Below, piece by piece: positions 1-11,879 of a stretch of DNA of 64,000 nt. Position numbers and translations under genes: made by a program. Each line of letters begins with the position of its first letter. Position 1 is the first letter of the stretch. The stretch lies in NCBI GenBank assembly GCA_038501195.1, contig JBBPUQ010000001.1, positions 1,922,001-1,986,000 on the forward strand. The letters are read 5' to 3'. Below the pieces are notes generated by a model that worked only from the letters and a program-made list of their open reading frames with translations, did not search any database and had not been told where the DNA came from. Source of the DNA: Nemania diffusa (lineage: Eukaryota; Ascomycota; Sordariomycetes; Xylariales; Xylariaceae).

Positions 1-2918
1 CCATGCACACCGTGACGAGCAGCGAGAGCACGAACAGCATGGCCGCGCCCGACCTGCTGTTCTCGTGACTACCCTCCTCTCCCGCTGTCTTTTCGTGTTC
101 CGTGAGTTCCGTGTTTCCGTCTCCGGGGTGGCTTTTCTTGGCATCTCGTTCCATTGTTCGTCCCGGGCTTCTGTGCTGTAGTCCTAGCGCCGCGTCCACG
201 GAGCAGAGTCTACTAAAAGCCACATCGATGCCGCCGCTGCCGTTCCCGCCGCTTCTGCCCCTGAGGGTCGGAATGGTGGGAACGGCGGGCGTGGCCTCGC
301 GGGTGCCGCGGGTCCGGGGGCTGGGCGTGCGGCTGGGCGTGCGGCTTCTGGTGACGATCTCTTTGGCCCGCGACCTCTGCATGGCGATCTGCGCCGCCTC
401 TTGGATCATGACTTCCTTGTGCTTGCTAGGCTCCTGGCGGTGCTGAGCTCCGTTGTCTCGTCGGTGGTGCGGCAGATCGACGCCGTTGATCTTGCCTTCT
501 CTCGCCTGCGCGCTCTGCTCTTGGTTGCTCTGGTGGTGCTGTGGTGAAGGGTTGGCGATGGCGACCCCTTCTAGCTTCCTCAAGGTACGCTTCATGGGTA
601 CGTTCTTTGCGCTCTGGCAGGTTGTTTGGGCGTGCTGGATCGTGGGTGTCGAATCGACCCCTGACGTCGCAAGGTCTGTTGATGTAGTATCGGTTTCGAG
701 TATCTTGTGGGCAACCACGAAGCTCTGCGAGTCGCTCTGTGGCGTGGTGGGGTGGAAAGATGTCGTTGCATCCCATTCTCTTTCCCCGTTCAACTTGTTG
801 CAGAGCGTCTGTTCGCTGCTTTGGGAGCTGGTAACCAGTGGAGTTTCGTCTTTGCCTATGGTACTGCTCTTCCCGTCTTTCGGAGGGTCCATGCGCCACT
901 GTGTTCCTTCTAGCTGGGATGGGGGATCGGGATCGGATCCAGTAATGGTGATGATGGGTATGGATACAGAGTCCTTCGAGCCTCTCTCGTGGCCCTCGTT
1001 CGTATTGATATCGATGCAGTTGTCTAGAATCCTCATCTCCGAGCTTACTTGGAGAGTCGACTGTCGCTGTATAGCCTGGCGCCCTAGTGGATCTTGGGAA
1101 AGGTCCGTGTTGATGCTGTGGCAACCCTTGCTCGTGTTCTGGATTTCTATTTGCACCTCTGGTCCTGGCATGAGTCTCGCCTGGAACGATGAGTTTCGGA
1201 TAGGTATTACTCTTTGGGAAACCGATAGAGGCTTCGTACTCCCTCTCGGTTTCGACTGGGATGAGATCGCTGTAGCTTCTCTGACGTCTGAGACCGCTAG
1301 TTGTGGGTTGGTTTGGGGTTCTGGAGAGTCCGAAAGGTTTGTTGCTATCCTGAGAGCCGGCTTGTTTAGAGCCTCGCTATGGCTGCTCTCTGCCGGCCTT
1401 GTAGCTGTTACCGGCGGCGAGTGTTTTTCCGTGCGAGTCGATGATTTTTGCATCCCTGCCACCTGTTCTGGATAAGGCAATAGATGGAGATGGGCGTCCG
1501 GGATGAGCAAATCCGAGAAGTGATTCCTTACTTCCTGTCGTGATTGGGGCCGTGGTACGGGCGGAGGGGGCTCCCAGCCCGCGGACACCAGGTTTTCCTC
1601 TGTCTTCCCCGCCGAGGAATGAGTCATTAACCGATTTGGGCGTTTTACCAACTTCCCAGGATCTGTCATTCTCCGGCGGCGCTTGGATAAAAAATGTTTC
1701 TCCTTTTTCTGTTCCGGAGCCGGTGCATCATCGGCAGCGGGGAATACAGAAGGATAGAGGTTCTTCGTATTTGGTTTAGACATATCTGAAAACCCCGTAT
1801 GTGGTGGTGTCGTATGAAGGATGGTGTCTGTCGACTGGGTCTTGCCGTGATCATGCTTGGGAGGCTCGGTATTCTCAAAGTTGCTGACCAGTTTAACAGG
1901 TTTGGATTGACCTATACTAGATCCCCCACTAGATTTGGATGGACGTGAGAAGTTTCTAACGGGAACGGGAACGGGAACGGCAACGGCTTCGTCGGAGCCT
2001 GAGACTGACAGTTAGCTAAGAGCTAGAAACTGGCAGGGCACCGCACTCACTGCCTTCATGTTTGTAGCTTTTGATCGACTGTGGGATCGGACTCAATTCT
2101 GGCTCGGCGGCGGAAGACCAACGCCGCTTGTGTTGGTTCCATGTTGGATACCCTTGCTGCTGTTGTCGAAGTTCATCTTTGGCCAGTTCTATCTTCTCAA
2201 GCTTTGACTGCTCCTTTTGCAAGAGAATCATCTCCCGCTCCGTTATTTCGTCCAACTTGGCCTGCTGGTACGCAAGTTTGGCGGTCTTCTGCCTCATTGA
2301 CAACTCTGCGAGTCGTTTCTTCGTAGAAGGCGAAGTGAGTGCCGAGCTTACAGTGCTTGTAGGTGTAAGTACCGCGAATTCCCCCGAGTATGGGTCTGCG
2401 CCTTGAACGCCGAGCCAGTCTCCGCTCTCCTTCAGGTTCCGACGTTGTCTCCGAGAGTCCTCTTTTACTTTGAGCATATTGCGAACCTCGTCCCTCGTTA
2501 TGGGCTGCGACTGTTTCTGCCGTTCTCTGGAAGCAGGCTTGAAACGTGGTGACCGAGTAAGATCAAGGCTAGGTGTTGGTTGGGGAACCTGGGGCGACTG
2601 GTTTATATCGTGGCGTGATCGACCTCGTCCCCGTTGTATACTCGAGCTACGGCCCCGGCTCTGTCGCCTTTTTGCGCCTACCTCAGAGGGCTGAGAGCCC
2701 AACGACCGTTCCCGCGCCAGATTCCACTCGGTCAACTCGTTTGGGTCCATGCCTAAGTCGATGTAGGCAGAGTCAGTGTCGCCCGTGATGTCATTTGCAC
2801 GGACCGTGCCCCCCTGCTCGGCACGATTACTCGGGAGAACTTTTCTGAAGAAATTAGAAAGTGATCGACGCTGCTTGTGTGGCGGCAAGCCACCGTGAAC
2901 AGCTCCGCCCTTGACCAT
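1..2918 (-). CDS. large disordered protein with C-terminal membrane span, 3' end outside window
   Basis: I do not recognise this protein. Two exons are visible: 2918..2051 and 2004..1, joined over a 46 bp intron (2050..2005) with donor GTGAGT, branch TTAGCTAAC and acceptor CAG. Phase 1 is kept, and exon 2 then stays open on the minus strand to the window edge, giving more than 950 residues. The N-terminus is basic (RRSLSNFFRKVLPSNR). Residues about 215-260 form a Lys/Glu/Gln-rich predicted coiled coil. The rest is Ser/Thr/Pro-rich and looks disordered, with a VPVPVPV run encoded by a 6 bp tandem repeat and an SRTPSRTPSPRTR stretch. The last visible residues (MLFVLSLLVTVCM) look like a membrane span, so this may be a tail-anchored or membrane-tethered scaffold. 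An overlapping plus-strand open frame at 453-1475 is a shadow. The frame and intron are well supported; function is unknown. Confidence 0.7.
1960..1986. repeat. 6 bp tandem repeat (GGGAAC/GGCAAC) inside coding exon
   Basis: About four and a half copies of a hexamer lie just inside exon 2 of the disordered protein. Read on the minus strand they encode a Val-Pro run. A six-base unit can change copy number without shifting the frame. Confidence 0.8.
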
Positions 2919-3825
2919 ACTCGCGTGTCTGTGAGAGCCTAAAGCCTATGGGCCTACAGACAATCAAACAAGAGGGCCATAGGAAGCCAGCCCGAGGCTA
3001 TGCGATCTCGCAGAAGAAGTGAAGATGCAAGCGAGGTACTGAGAGGCCTTGTCCTCTATGCGTATTATAATTGTTGGGAATGTCATATGGCAGTGGTACT
3101 ACGAGGCGAGGCTTCGGGGATGTGCCAAGTGGCTGCATTAGCGATACCTCTGTGTGGTGCGGGAGGGACGCGGGTACTAAACTTAAGGGGGCTGGAATCT
3201 ACCTTGAGTCTCATTCTTCACCCGCAGGGAGGGCACAACTTTAAATTCCGCTAACGTATGACGGATGCCTTTGCTTCGGAAAGTATGATGCGTTTGTGCA
3301 GCAAAGGTGAAGCAGAGGCGACTGCCAACTATAAGAGCAGAGTGCAAGGAAGGTTGGTCGTCTTGTTTCATCGCTGTAGTAGGGCAGGAACATGAGCATT
3401 TACGTCAAGTGGAATGGTTTCATCACATTATATGAAGCAATAGCGACGGCAGTAGATGAAAGGGATTTTAAGTTCGGAATCTGACCATTGTCCCTTATAA
3501 TCCCAGGTAAGTACCTGTTGTATGTACATGTAGGTACCGGGACAGGAAATCGCCATGATACTCGGCCCAAATGTCATAATACGTCGAGTGAAGAACCAGT
3601 GGCGCTTCGATTCCCTCACAGCAGGTGCCCTGTTGACCCACGAAACAATATGATCAGTTAATACGACAAACGCCCAGCCCATGGTCCATCCAAACGCCAC
3701 AAATGTAAATGCCATCCCGTCCAGAAACGCTGATTAGACAGTAGCAGTTAGCCTGGTCGGCGCTATCCCGGCTACCTATATGAACCGGCCCATAAACACA
3801 TCTCCGCTGTATCTTCATGCACCAA
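2919..3825. other. intergenic spacer, about 0.9 kb
   Basis: The spacer lies between the start of the disordered protein and the 3' end of the Nur1-like gene, both on the minus strand. It should hold the promoter of the former and the terminator of the latter. A 95-codon minus-strand open frame (3428-3715) has a hydrophobic start but no recognisable family, so I do not call it a gene. Confidence 0.6.
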
Positions 3826-5298
3826 CTACTGAAACATGGAAGGGTATCTCTCGTAGGAAGCCTGCCGCCGGCCCCAAGCATCAGAAGGCGGCCCGTTCAG
3901 AGATTTGACCGTTCCCGTACTCTTTCTTAGGCTCTTCATCGGACTTGGGCTACGGTTTCTCTGAAGCGCGTTGTATTGTTCCAGCCGAGCCATCTCCGCA
4001 TTATTACGAGGAGATCTAAATTCAAGCTCTCCCAGGCTCTGGGCCTTCTTTAGAGGCGAATTTGGGTGAGTCATTATTCCCATGTAGCCGCCATTACCAG
4101 TGCCAGTGGAAGCATATGCCACTGATCGGTCCACGTTCTCTCTTAATGGCGTAGGTCCCGGAGTGCTCCTTTGTAGTGGTTTAGCAACGACGGTCCGGCT
4201 CCGAAGATCACCGGAAAACTGACCGGCTTGCCTTGCGGCGACAGGTGGGGTAAATAAGCCTGGATTCATAGGGCTATCCATGCGAGCTGAGCCCGTACTA
4301 TCAGGGTCAATATGCTTCGTGTAATTCGGGTTGGGGCGAGTCTTAAAGCCCCTACGAAGTTGCACGGTTGGTGTCCCAACCTCAATGAAGTCGGTGTCGT
4401 TCCCAAAGTTGTCTCTAGAAAATTGGGTACCGGCATCTCTGACAGTCGGATACATAAGAGGATGAACCAGCTTAGTATCATATTCGTGCATAACTTCCTT
4501 CTGAATAACTGACGAATCCTTGTTTTGTTGCGAAAACCGGGACTGGAACAGCAGAAGCTGAACGGATAGGATGACCTGGAGGACGAGGCAGTTGAAGACG
4601 GTGACGCTGGGTCGCGCGTCAAGTGGTGCCAGGGGCAGGAACATCATATAGACGAGAATATGGCCCGGGCCAAATAGACAGAGGAGGCGTAGGGAGATGG
4701 GTAAGGGGTCCCACATGGCTATCTCCCAGACATCACGAGTGCTATCCGGGTGCGCTCTCGATTCTGCACTCTCGGGGCTGATGACATCAGCCAGCAGCCG
4801 TAGCGGAGAAGACGAGACGGGCGACGACTGAACACGGACGCGGCGAGCAGAGGGTGTTTCTATTTTCTTTTCGACATCGGCTTCGAATAGTCGGTATTTA
4901 CGCGATCGGTACATGGTGTAGTACGCATTAACGAAAGAAAAGCCGACCAGGAACCATACGATGGCGCCGATCTACAAGCATTACGAATAATGGTTAGCAA
5001 CATATATACCGATTGTAGTTGTGGCCATTTCCATGCATCTCCAACTTACCACGTAGGCTAACCACCCTGCGGAGCTGGAGCCATCGTCGAAAACAGGATC
5101 CGCAACACGGGCGCCGCCGCTATTGGCACGCGCGATCAGGAAAGCGAAGTTCATGGCCAGGCCAAGCTGTGTACCGACAGTCTTGGAGCTCCAGTCATGT
5201 GTCTCAACCTCTTCGGAAAGCCATAGCAGAAAATCCATGGGGTTTAGCAAAGTCTTGACGCGTTCCATCAACGGTCGTTTTCGTACGAGTCGCGGCAT
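3826..5298 (-). CDS. nur1: nuclear rim protein 1 (Nur1/Mug154, DUF2418 family)
   Basis: Two exons, 5298..5050 and 4971..3826, are joined over a 78 bp intron with donor GTAAGT, a GCTAAC branch and acceptor TAG. They encode 464 residues. The N-terminus (MPRLVRKRPLMERVKTLLNP, then MDFLLWLSEEVETHDW) is the signature of the fungal Nur1/Mug154 family. The first membrane span runs across the splice junction (GWLAYV-IGAIVWFLVGFSFV), which supports the intron. Two more hydrophobic segments follow (SLRLLCLFGPGHILVYMMFLPL and VFNCLVLQVILSVQLLLF), then a Ser/Pro-rich tail ending in SYERYP. In yeast, Nur1 is an inner nuclear membrane protein that helps tether rDNA and heterochromatin to the nuclear periphery; a similar role here is inference. 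An upstream methionine at 5634 is open but lies outside the conserved region, so 5298 was chosen. Confidence 0.88.
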
Positions 5299-5801
5299 CT
5301 TTCCAGTGTGGTTTGGTAACCCGGTAACAGGTCGTAAAGTGTAAATATGTGTACGATGTGACGATAGGCTGCCTGCTGCAAGCGTAAAGATTCGATCAAC
5401 CGTAAAACGGCAATCTGCACGCCTTATATACCCAACTGTTGATGAAGAGCTTCGTGGTGCTCTGTGTTGTTGGCTTGTCTTGGAAAGCAGATGGAGCTCA
5501 AAGTTTGTATTCTGTAGGTAGCAGGAGGAAAATATTGCAGGGGTTGTGGTTGCTATCGACAGAAAGTCAACAAGGGACCTTGCGCCGCCCGCGGCTGCTG
5601 GGTGCATACGGAATATATAGTGGGTACCTCCCATTGTCTTAGGCTTTACGCAGTGAATAGCGGGGCTTAGGCGGTCAAAGCTCCCTAGACCTTCTACCTT
5701 AGGTACCTTGCTATACCTAAGTCGCTGACAGAGTATCGTGTACCTATCTACAATCCCACACCCTGCGACAATCCTCTACACCAAGCCGGCATTACTCAAC
5801 C
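5299..5801. promoter_or_regulatory. shared divergent promoter region of nur1-like and vma7-like genes
   Basis: The 503 bp between the two start codons must serve both genes. It contains an inverted repeat with 8 bp arms, CTTAGGTA (5698-5705) and TACCTAAG (5714-5721), of the kind that recurs in other spacers of this window. No clear TATA box was seen. Confidence 0.5.
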
Positions 5802-6457
5802 ATGGCGGCGTCACAAGCGGACTACAAGGACCGGCAATTCCTAGCAGTCATCGGCGATGAGGTACGCGCAGGCCCGCGAGCAGCGCAAAGCAGCACAGCA
5901 CAGGCATCCTCGCCGGCCAGACAACGAAGCTAACAAAAGATGCGATCCAGGACTCGGTGACAGGCCTCCTTCTGGCCGGTATTGGCGTAAGTTATGAAGC
6001 CCAGGCCAGTTTCTTCCTTTGTGGAAGACATAGCAGAGTGAAATAGACGGGATAGCTAACAACGACGCCTCCTCAGCACGTCACAAGCCCGCCCGACTCT
6101 CAGAAGAACTTCCTAGTCGTCGATAACAAGACGGAGACGTCCGCGATCGAGGCCGCGTTCGATTCGTTCACCACGAAGCGAAAGGACATCGGCATCGTCC
6201 TGATCAATCAACATGTCGGTCTCCCTGCCATCAATCCTACCTACCTCTCTCTATACGAGTAGCTGCTGCTGCCTGCAGCATTATGTCAGAATATTAATAG
6301 GGATGTTCGGTTCTAGATTGCAGAGAAGATCAGACACCGCATCGATACATACACAGCCGCTTTCCCGACGATCCTCGAGATCCCGAGCAAAGAACACCCA
6401 TACGACCCTGAGAAGGATAGTGTGTTGAGGAGAGTGCGTCGCCTGTTTGGAGAGTAA
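5802..6457 (+). CDS. vma7: V-type H+-ATPase subunit F
   Basis: Four small exons, 5802..5861, 5951..5986, 6077..6214 and 6317..6457, encode 124 residues, the usual length of fungal Vma7. The product begins [20 protein letters not shown], continues [12 protein letters not shown], then [20 protein letters not shown], and ends [17 protein letters not shown]. Introns are 89, 90 and 102 bp. The first two have clear donors (GTACGC, GTAAGT) and CTAAC branches; the third starts with the less usual GTCGGT but is the only join that restores LINQH-IAEKIR. Subunit F sits in the central stalk of the V1 sector and couples ATP hydrolysis to proton pumping across vacuolar and endosomal membranes. The exons are too short to show as a long open frame, so the gene is easy to miss. 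Family identification is very secure. Confidence 0.93.
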
Positions 6458-7051
6458 ATAGAGAACGCGCACAGTTAGGAGTTCGAACGGACAAGATTTC
6501 TTTGTGGTTGCAGGTTACTCCATAGCCGGGAGAGATCGAGTCATTCAGTCAGGCAGGCGGATATGTTCTAGTCAGTGTATAACATTATCTTACAAAATGA
6601 GCATATCGGAATACTACATAACAAACTCAGGTAGTAGATCATTTATAGAGACGCAATGACGGTGTTTAACGAAAGTCACGGTGGAGGGACACAAGTGTTT
6701 TTGGTATAAACCATGTCAAAATTCATAATGAACTATCAAAACCCTTATTACAACATCGTGATTACGCCAAATGAGGAGGTGATGAGGCTCAAAGGCGCCA
6801 CGAGGACGGCGCTATGAGTGAGGGTATGGTGGAAAGTGATGTCATGCTGGATAATTCTTGCAACCCGCCCATTGTATTGTAAGAGTACAGGTAAAAAAAA
6901 GAAACCGTAGGCCCTGCTCGCTCCTTAGAGCAGACTGGGATAGGTTATTCATATATTCGTCCTCGTAGTTATCACGATGTGTGATATGCCAGTCTGGTCC
7001 CAAACGTCGTTCACTGCAGCTTTCTCGTGACATTCGCGTAGAACACCAAAT
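6458..7051. other. intergenic spacer between convergent genes
   Basis: About 0.6 kb separates the stops of the V-ATPase F and NPC2-like genes, which converge. It should hold both 3' UTRs. I see no open frame worth calling and no structured repeat. Confidence 0.6.
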
Positions 7052-7906
7052 TTATAAGTCACTAACAGACTCGATCGACTCAGACGTGCTCTTCTTGCCG
7101 CCAAATGTCACGGTGGCCTGCAAGCAGGTGATAGGTGTATCATCAGCGTTGTAGACGTCAGCGAAAACGTTGTAGGTTCCCTGTCACGGTAAAGGTCAGT
7201 ACATACACTCTGGAAAGCTCGACACGTTCATTGCATCGATGGCTCATAGTTCAATGAGAGGAACGTGGAAAACAAGGGGAGGGGGAAACATACAGGTGGG
7301 ACCTCCTTAGGGATCTCAACGGACTTGATGATGGACAGCTCACCCTTCTCGATAGGGCACTTCAAGTCGACGTTCTCAACTTGGTCGCAGAGGCTGGCCT
7401 TAGTGCTGACGATGCGGATCAAGCCATACTTAACAACTAGCTGGACATAGGCTCCCTCCTCAATGGGCTCAAAGACGGTGCCTGTAGCGTGGATAACAAG
7501 CTCAGATCCCCTGCAGTCAAGTATACAGTCAGCTAACCATTCATTCATAGTGATCGGTACAAAGTTCCGAGATGTGTTTGTTTCCCCCCTGTCCGAGCCC
7601 TCGTCCTACATTCTCTCTCTGCCTGCGTGTGCTGTTGTGCAGGATGGGTCTCGGGAAGAAGAGTGGTGCGGAGGTAGCAATAGAGCAGGATAGAACATAC
7701 GCCTCAGGTGGGTTCGGCAGCAGGTCTACTTGTTTGATGTGGACGGTATCCAGTCCGTGGTCCTTGTCACAGAGCTGGAGAGGCGAATCGCCAGGGACCT
7801 TCTCGGAGTCCTTCACGCTGGCATCGTTGCCGCCAAACCAGCTGCCCGCCGAGACGAGATTGCTGGCGGACAGCGCGGTGACGCACGCAACGGAGAAAAA
7901 CCTCAT
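7052..7906 (-). CDS. npc2: NPC2/ML-domain phosphatidylglycerol/phosphatidylinositol transfer protein
   Basis: Three exons, 7906..7701, 7510..7294 and 7180..7052, encode 183 residues. Donors are GTATGT twice and both acceptors are CAG. A signal peptide (MRFFSVACVTALSASNLVSA) is followed by the fungal PG/PI-TP pattern: VPGDSPLQLCDKD, DTVHIKQVDLLPNPP, then ELVIHATGTVFEPIEEGAYV, CDQVENVDLKCPIEKGEL and a final TCLQATVTFGG. The cysteines that form the conserved ML-domain disulfides are present. Fungal NPC2 proteins are small soluble carriers in the secretory pathway or vacuole that bind sterols or phospholipids between the sheets of a beta sandwich. The short tail after the domain (KKSTSESIESVSDL) is variable in the family. 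The gene converges on V-ATPase F and has its own upstream region. Confidence 0.92.
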
Positions 7907-9076
7907 TGTCGTTCCTCACAAACGCTGTATTCGACGAGTGTTTGACGGTCGATGGTGGCAACGGAGGTTGTCGATTTAATATCCCTAATGCCTAGAACTT
8001 CAGGTATAGCGTGAGAGTTGAGAGATTCCTGGTGGAGAGGAGATCGGTCGATGGTGAAATAGATGGAGAGGTGACGACGAGTGTGACTCCAGGTAGGAGA
8101 GATACAGTACGCAGAGGCGACGATAATGAGGAGGCGGTGCTATTCGGATTTGGGAAGGGGCTTGGCGACTGGCGTCATGAGACTTGGAACTGCGCTCTGG
8201 TTGGTCAGAATCCTGGCAGCACTCCTCAACACACGCTAGCTACCTACCTACCTAGGTACCGTGTATGTAGCTACCAGCTGGACCGGCGTCGGTACGGGGC
8301 GTTGTGTTACGTTAACCGTTAATGGTATCTAAGCACATATATACGTAGTACAACGGTTATGATAGGTACAGTACAACTACCTTATGTACTTTGTATTTAT
8401 CTAGGACTACATTAAAGATATAAATTACTTAAAGAAAATCTTGCAGAATCCATTCTTGTAGGTTTATTTGTAAACGGCTTTTTCTATGCAATGAAATAGA
8501 CATATAGTACCTACTTATCTTAGAAGTCGAAAGTCGCTTCACTGTATGTACTAACACTGTATCTACTAATAAAGAACCTACACTATCTATCCGAATAACT
8601 GATGTCGAAAGCGGCAGACCCACCTACCCATGATCCGGGAATGTCGATAGATTGGTTCACAAACAGAGAGTATTTTCCGAATGTCTCAGTAGTTGACTTG
8701 GACATAACAGTTGTCTGGCACGGGATAAAGTAACAAAATTTTCATCATCGTGAGGCTAGGCGTAGCTAGAATTAGGTAATGTGGAATAGGTATATCGCAG
8801 CTAGCCATTACATTATGCGTAAACCAAGAATACAAGAAACCAAAACAATTACAGCAACCAATTTCGACAGGACGGGTATCGAGCAAACATTCCTAATAGA
8901 TGCTGGGTCCTAGAGCGAAGTAGCTCGGAATTTCAATATAATTTTCAGACTGGACACCGTAGTACCAGTGTAAGTGAGCTTCACATGAGACGCCGGGGTA
9001 TTAATTAAAAACGCCCATGTCCTCTGATGTCCGTGATAACCTGAGCACCTGATGAACAGTTTATGCCCGAGGCAGG
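7907..9076. other. intergenic spacer with TACCTA repeats
   Basis: This 1.2 kb region carries the NPC2 promoter and the 3' flank of the channel gene. At 8241-8260 it contains a run of TACC units meeting CCTAGG, the clearest copy of a motif scattered through this window. The AT content rises from about 8,330 onward. No gene is supported. Confidence 0.6.
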
Positions 9077-11879
9077 TTAGTAGTGGATCTTTTCCTCCCA
9101 CACGGGTGGACGGACAGTTTCAGTGTCCCACTCAATCTTGTTCTTGTCCGTGAGCGTGGAGCCTTCGTCGGTGATAGGGATAACCTTGCTAGTCTCAAGG
9201 ACCTCCTGCTTGGAGATGCCCAAGGGATCCTCTGGGATCCAAAGCAAAGGTGTTCCACTGGTGACTGAGGGCGGGTAGTAAGCATCCCGTTCGACTTCCT
9301 CCGCATAGACACTATAGGCATCAACCCCTTCAGTAGGGACCAGTTTTCGCATCGCTTCGTAGTCGCAGTACTCCCACGGCTTGAAAAACTTGGCGAATAG
9401 TCCAAGTTTCTTTCCTTTGCCAGTGGCAGGGGAGGACCCGTTAGTGGCGCTCTCGCCATCATGCACGTCCTTCTCCCCAATCTCAACAGAGCCACCATCT
9501 TTGCTGTGGCTCATTTCCTCCTCAGCCAGGGTTCGTGGCAGATTATAGAGTAGTGGATCAATAGCACTATTGATCGAGATATGCAGCAGAACAGTGAAGA
9601 TGAGGAATATGACCATCAGTACGAGTGGGCCGATGGCAACGGACGTCGCTAACAAACCAACCATGCTCAGTTCTGCAATGTATATACCAGCGAATAGCTG
9701 CTTCAGGGCCCGGGGGTAGATAAGACCGCGGGTATCAACCTTAGTATCTGTGACAAAGAAGATATTGTATCTCCATGCCAGGTAAAAGATAGAAATACCA
9801 ATGGTAGCGAATCCCAGCATCAATGGGGCGATACCAGCATACACGATACCTAGATAAGGGTTAACACGTAGGAGCGCTTGTGAAAGACAAGATGAAGACT
9901 CACTAATCACCGCAATGTTGGTATAAACAGGCATCACACTGCCCCATGAGATGGCACTCAATTCTGCCCATTTAGTGTAGAGTGCTCGAGGCGTCCCAGA
10001 TAGGTATTTGTATATCAAATTGAAAATGATAAAGCCCACAACTTGAGAGAGCAGACTAGCACCAATTCCAAGACCTTGGACAATGAAGTAAGAGATATAG
10101 AAGTTAGAGGCTTTAGGCAGGTTTTCCGACAAAAGGCTCGTGGCTTGCTCCGGGTGCTGGAAAATCGTGTATGCCACAGCCGAAGCGGCAGAAGTCAGGG
10201 TTGTGATAAGGAAGACTTGAATGACCTGGAAAGCAAAGTAGGCATTCTGAGTGAAGAGCTCAACCCGGGAGAGACTCGGCTCTCCAGCCAATTTAGCGCA
10301 TACTATTCTCGCATTAGTCTTGGCTTGCCAACAAAAGGAACGGTGTGCAACTTACTTCTCATGACGACAGGGACGAGCGACAAGAGGAGCGACATGAGGA
10401 CCGACGGTAGAAGACCTTGCACAAAACCTAAGATTATCTCAGGGATTTTTTTAATCCAAGCGAGGAAAAAGATCGACTCCAGGCTGCTAATGTTGGAGAT
10501 AATGCCAACAACTCCCACAGGTATAGCCCAGAAAATAATGAGAGCGCTGATAAAGCCGATAACAGCGAACCTGCGGATTACTCTTTGCCACCATGAAACC
10601 TTCAATGCGCTCCAGACGACTTCGCCCGGTGTCACACCAATGTATTTCGGGGTCATCTGGAGAGCCTTGTGGTGAGCGAGTACTTGGTATGCTGATTCCG
10701 CATCAGCTTGATTAGTGAACTCGACAAAAACACTGTTGATCTTTTTGTAGTCTCCTTCGCGATACGAAGCCTGGCGTTTCTCTATGGCTGGAATCAGATG
10801 TTCAAGCGACGATCGGCACCACGTGATGGTATCTACCTTTTTACCAAACAGTCCGAGGAATCCAAGCCGGTGGGTTGGTCGCTTCTTGGGGGGAACCCAT
10901 CGGGCAGCTAGACTCCCTGACTCGGCGTCGGCAGGGGCCACAGGTCTCTCGTCCGCAGCACCCTTCTTGATCGCCTTGAGGCGTTCTTTGTTGGCGAGCT
11001 TGAGCAATTGAACCTCAGCTTTTTCAAGACGCATAGCTACCTTGTCACGCTCCTTGACCAAATCGTCAAGTTCCTTCGTCTCGCCAGCAATCCAAATGTG
11101 CTTGACAGAGTCTCCAAACACCTTACGCAGTCTAGCCTGATCCAGGTACTCATCGGGAACAGAAATGAAAAGCACCGTTCTTGAGGAGATTCGATTACTG
11201 TACATGGGCGATAAGAGGAACGCCTGGCGCAGATTGACGTAGTAGATGGACTCGCGCACGATCATGTACATTACAAATCCATAGAATGCCCAGGCGACGA
11301 ATACGTGAGCATAGTACCGATTATACTGGGTTTTGTTGTTAATGTTGGCGTAGGTGAGCAAGTCAAGCTGGCTTTTCCCACCCCCACCGGTGATGTTGAT
11401 GGGGAACAATATGGGCCATGTGATGCAGCATCCTACGAAACATATGGCCACGAGGATCTTGAGAAACCGAAGAAATAGGTAAGCATCGAGAGATTGGTGC
11501 TGGAGTGGATGGTAATCAGATATCTTCCAGAATGCGCCAAACCAATTGAATAGGCCGGTTGGGAGTGGCGGCGATCTCTCACTATTCACCCAGTCAGATC
11601 AAGAACGCAATCCCAGTACCACGTAGTAACCAATTGGTGGAACTAACCTCTCGCGCAAGCTTCCCAAGTAGGTCCTGGGGGCATAATAGCGCCTATGGCC
11701 CTTACGCAGAACCAGGAATATGGTTATGTAGACAGCAGCAGTAAGTGCTACTGGAGCTATGGTGAGATATAGACCTAGCAGACAGAACAATCAATACTGG
11801 CCCTGCATTTAGCATACATTCAGGGTGGGCAGGACATACTCGACGCAGATGCATCACGAGCCGAGCCTTGATCGCTCAT
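9077..11879 (-). CDS. CSC1/OSCA-like calcium-permeable stress-gated cation channel (DUF221/RSN1 family)
   Basis: Four exons, 11879..11840, 11774..11648, 11581..10356 and 10302..9077, encode 872 residues, a typical length for fungal CSC1-like proteins. Introns are 65, 66 and 53 bp, and each join restores family sequence: ASASS-LYLTIAPVALTAAVY, SLRE-SERSPPLPTGLFNWFG and LVPVVMR-ICAKLAGEPS. The first helix begins near residue 15. RRYYAPRTYLGSL and LQHQSLDAYLFLRFLK follow, then a cytosolic domain with a Lys/Glu coiled stretch (ERDKVAMRLEKAEVQLLKLA). The C-terminal DUF221 membrane domain begins around VIGFISALIIFWAIPVG and contains GEPSLSRVELFTQNAYF. Members form mechanosensitive or osmosensitive cation channels in the plasma membrane (TMEM63/OSCA in animals and plants). 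The short first exon (13 codons plus one base) is inferred from phase and the family N-terminus. Confidence 0.92.

Noticed and set aside
453..1475. 340-codon plus-strand open frame
   Set aside because: It lies opposite the continuous minus-strand exon of the disordered protein, which is joined by a good intron and runs to the window edge. The plus frame has no recognisable features.
3428..3715. 95-codon minus-strand frame with a hydrophobic N-terminus
   Set aside because: No family recognised, no clear splice partners, and it sits in the 3' flank of the Nur1-like gene. It remains possible as a small membrane protein.
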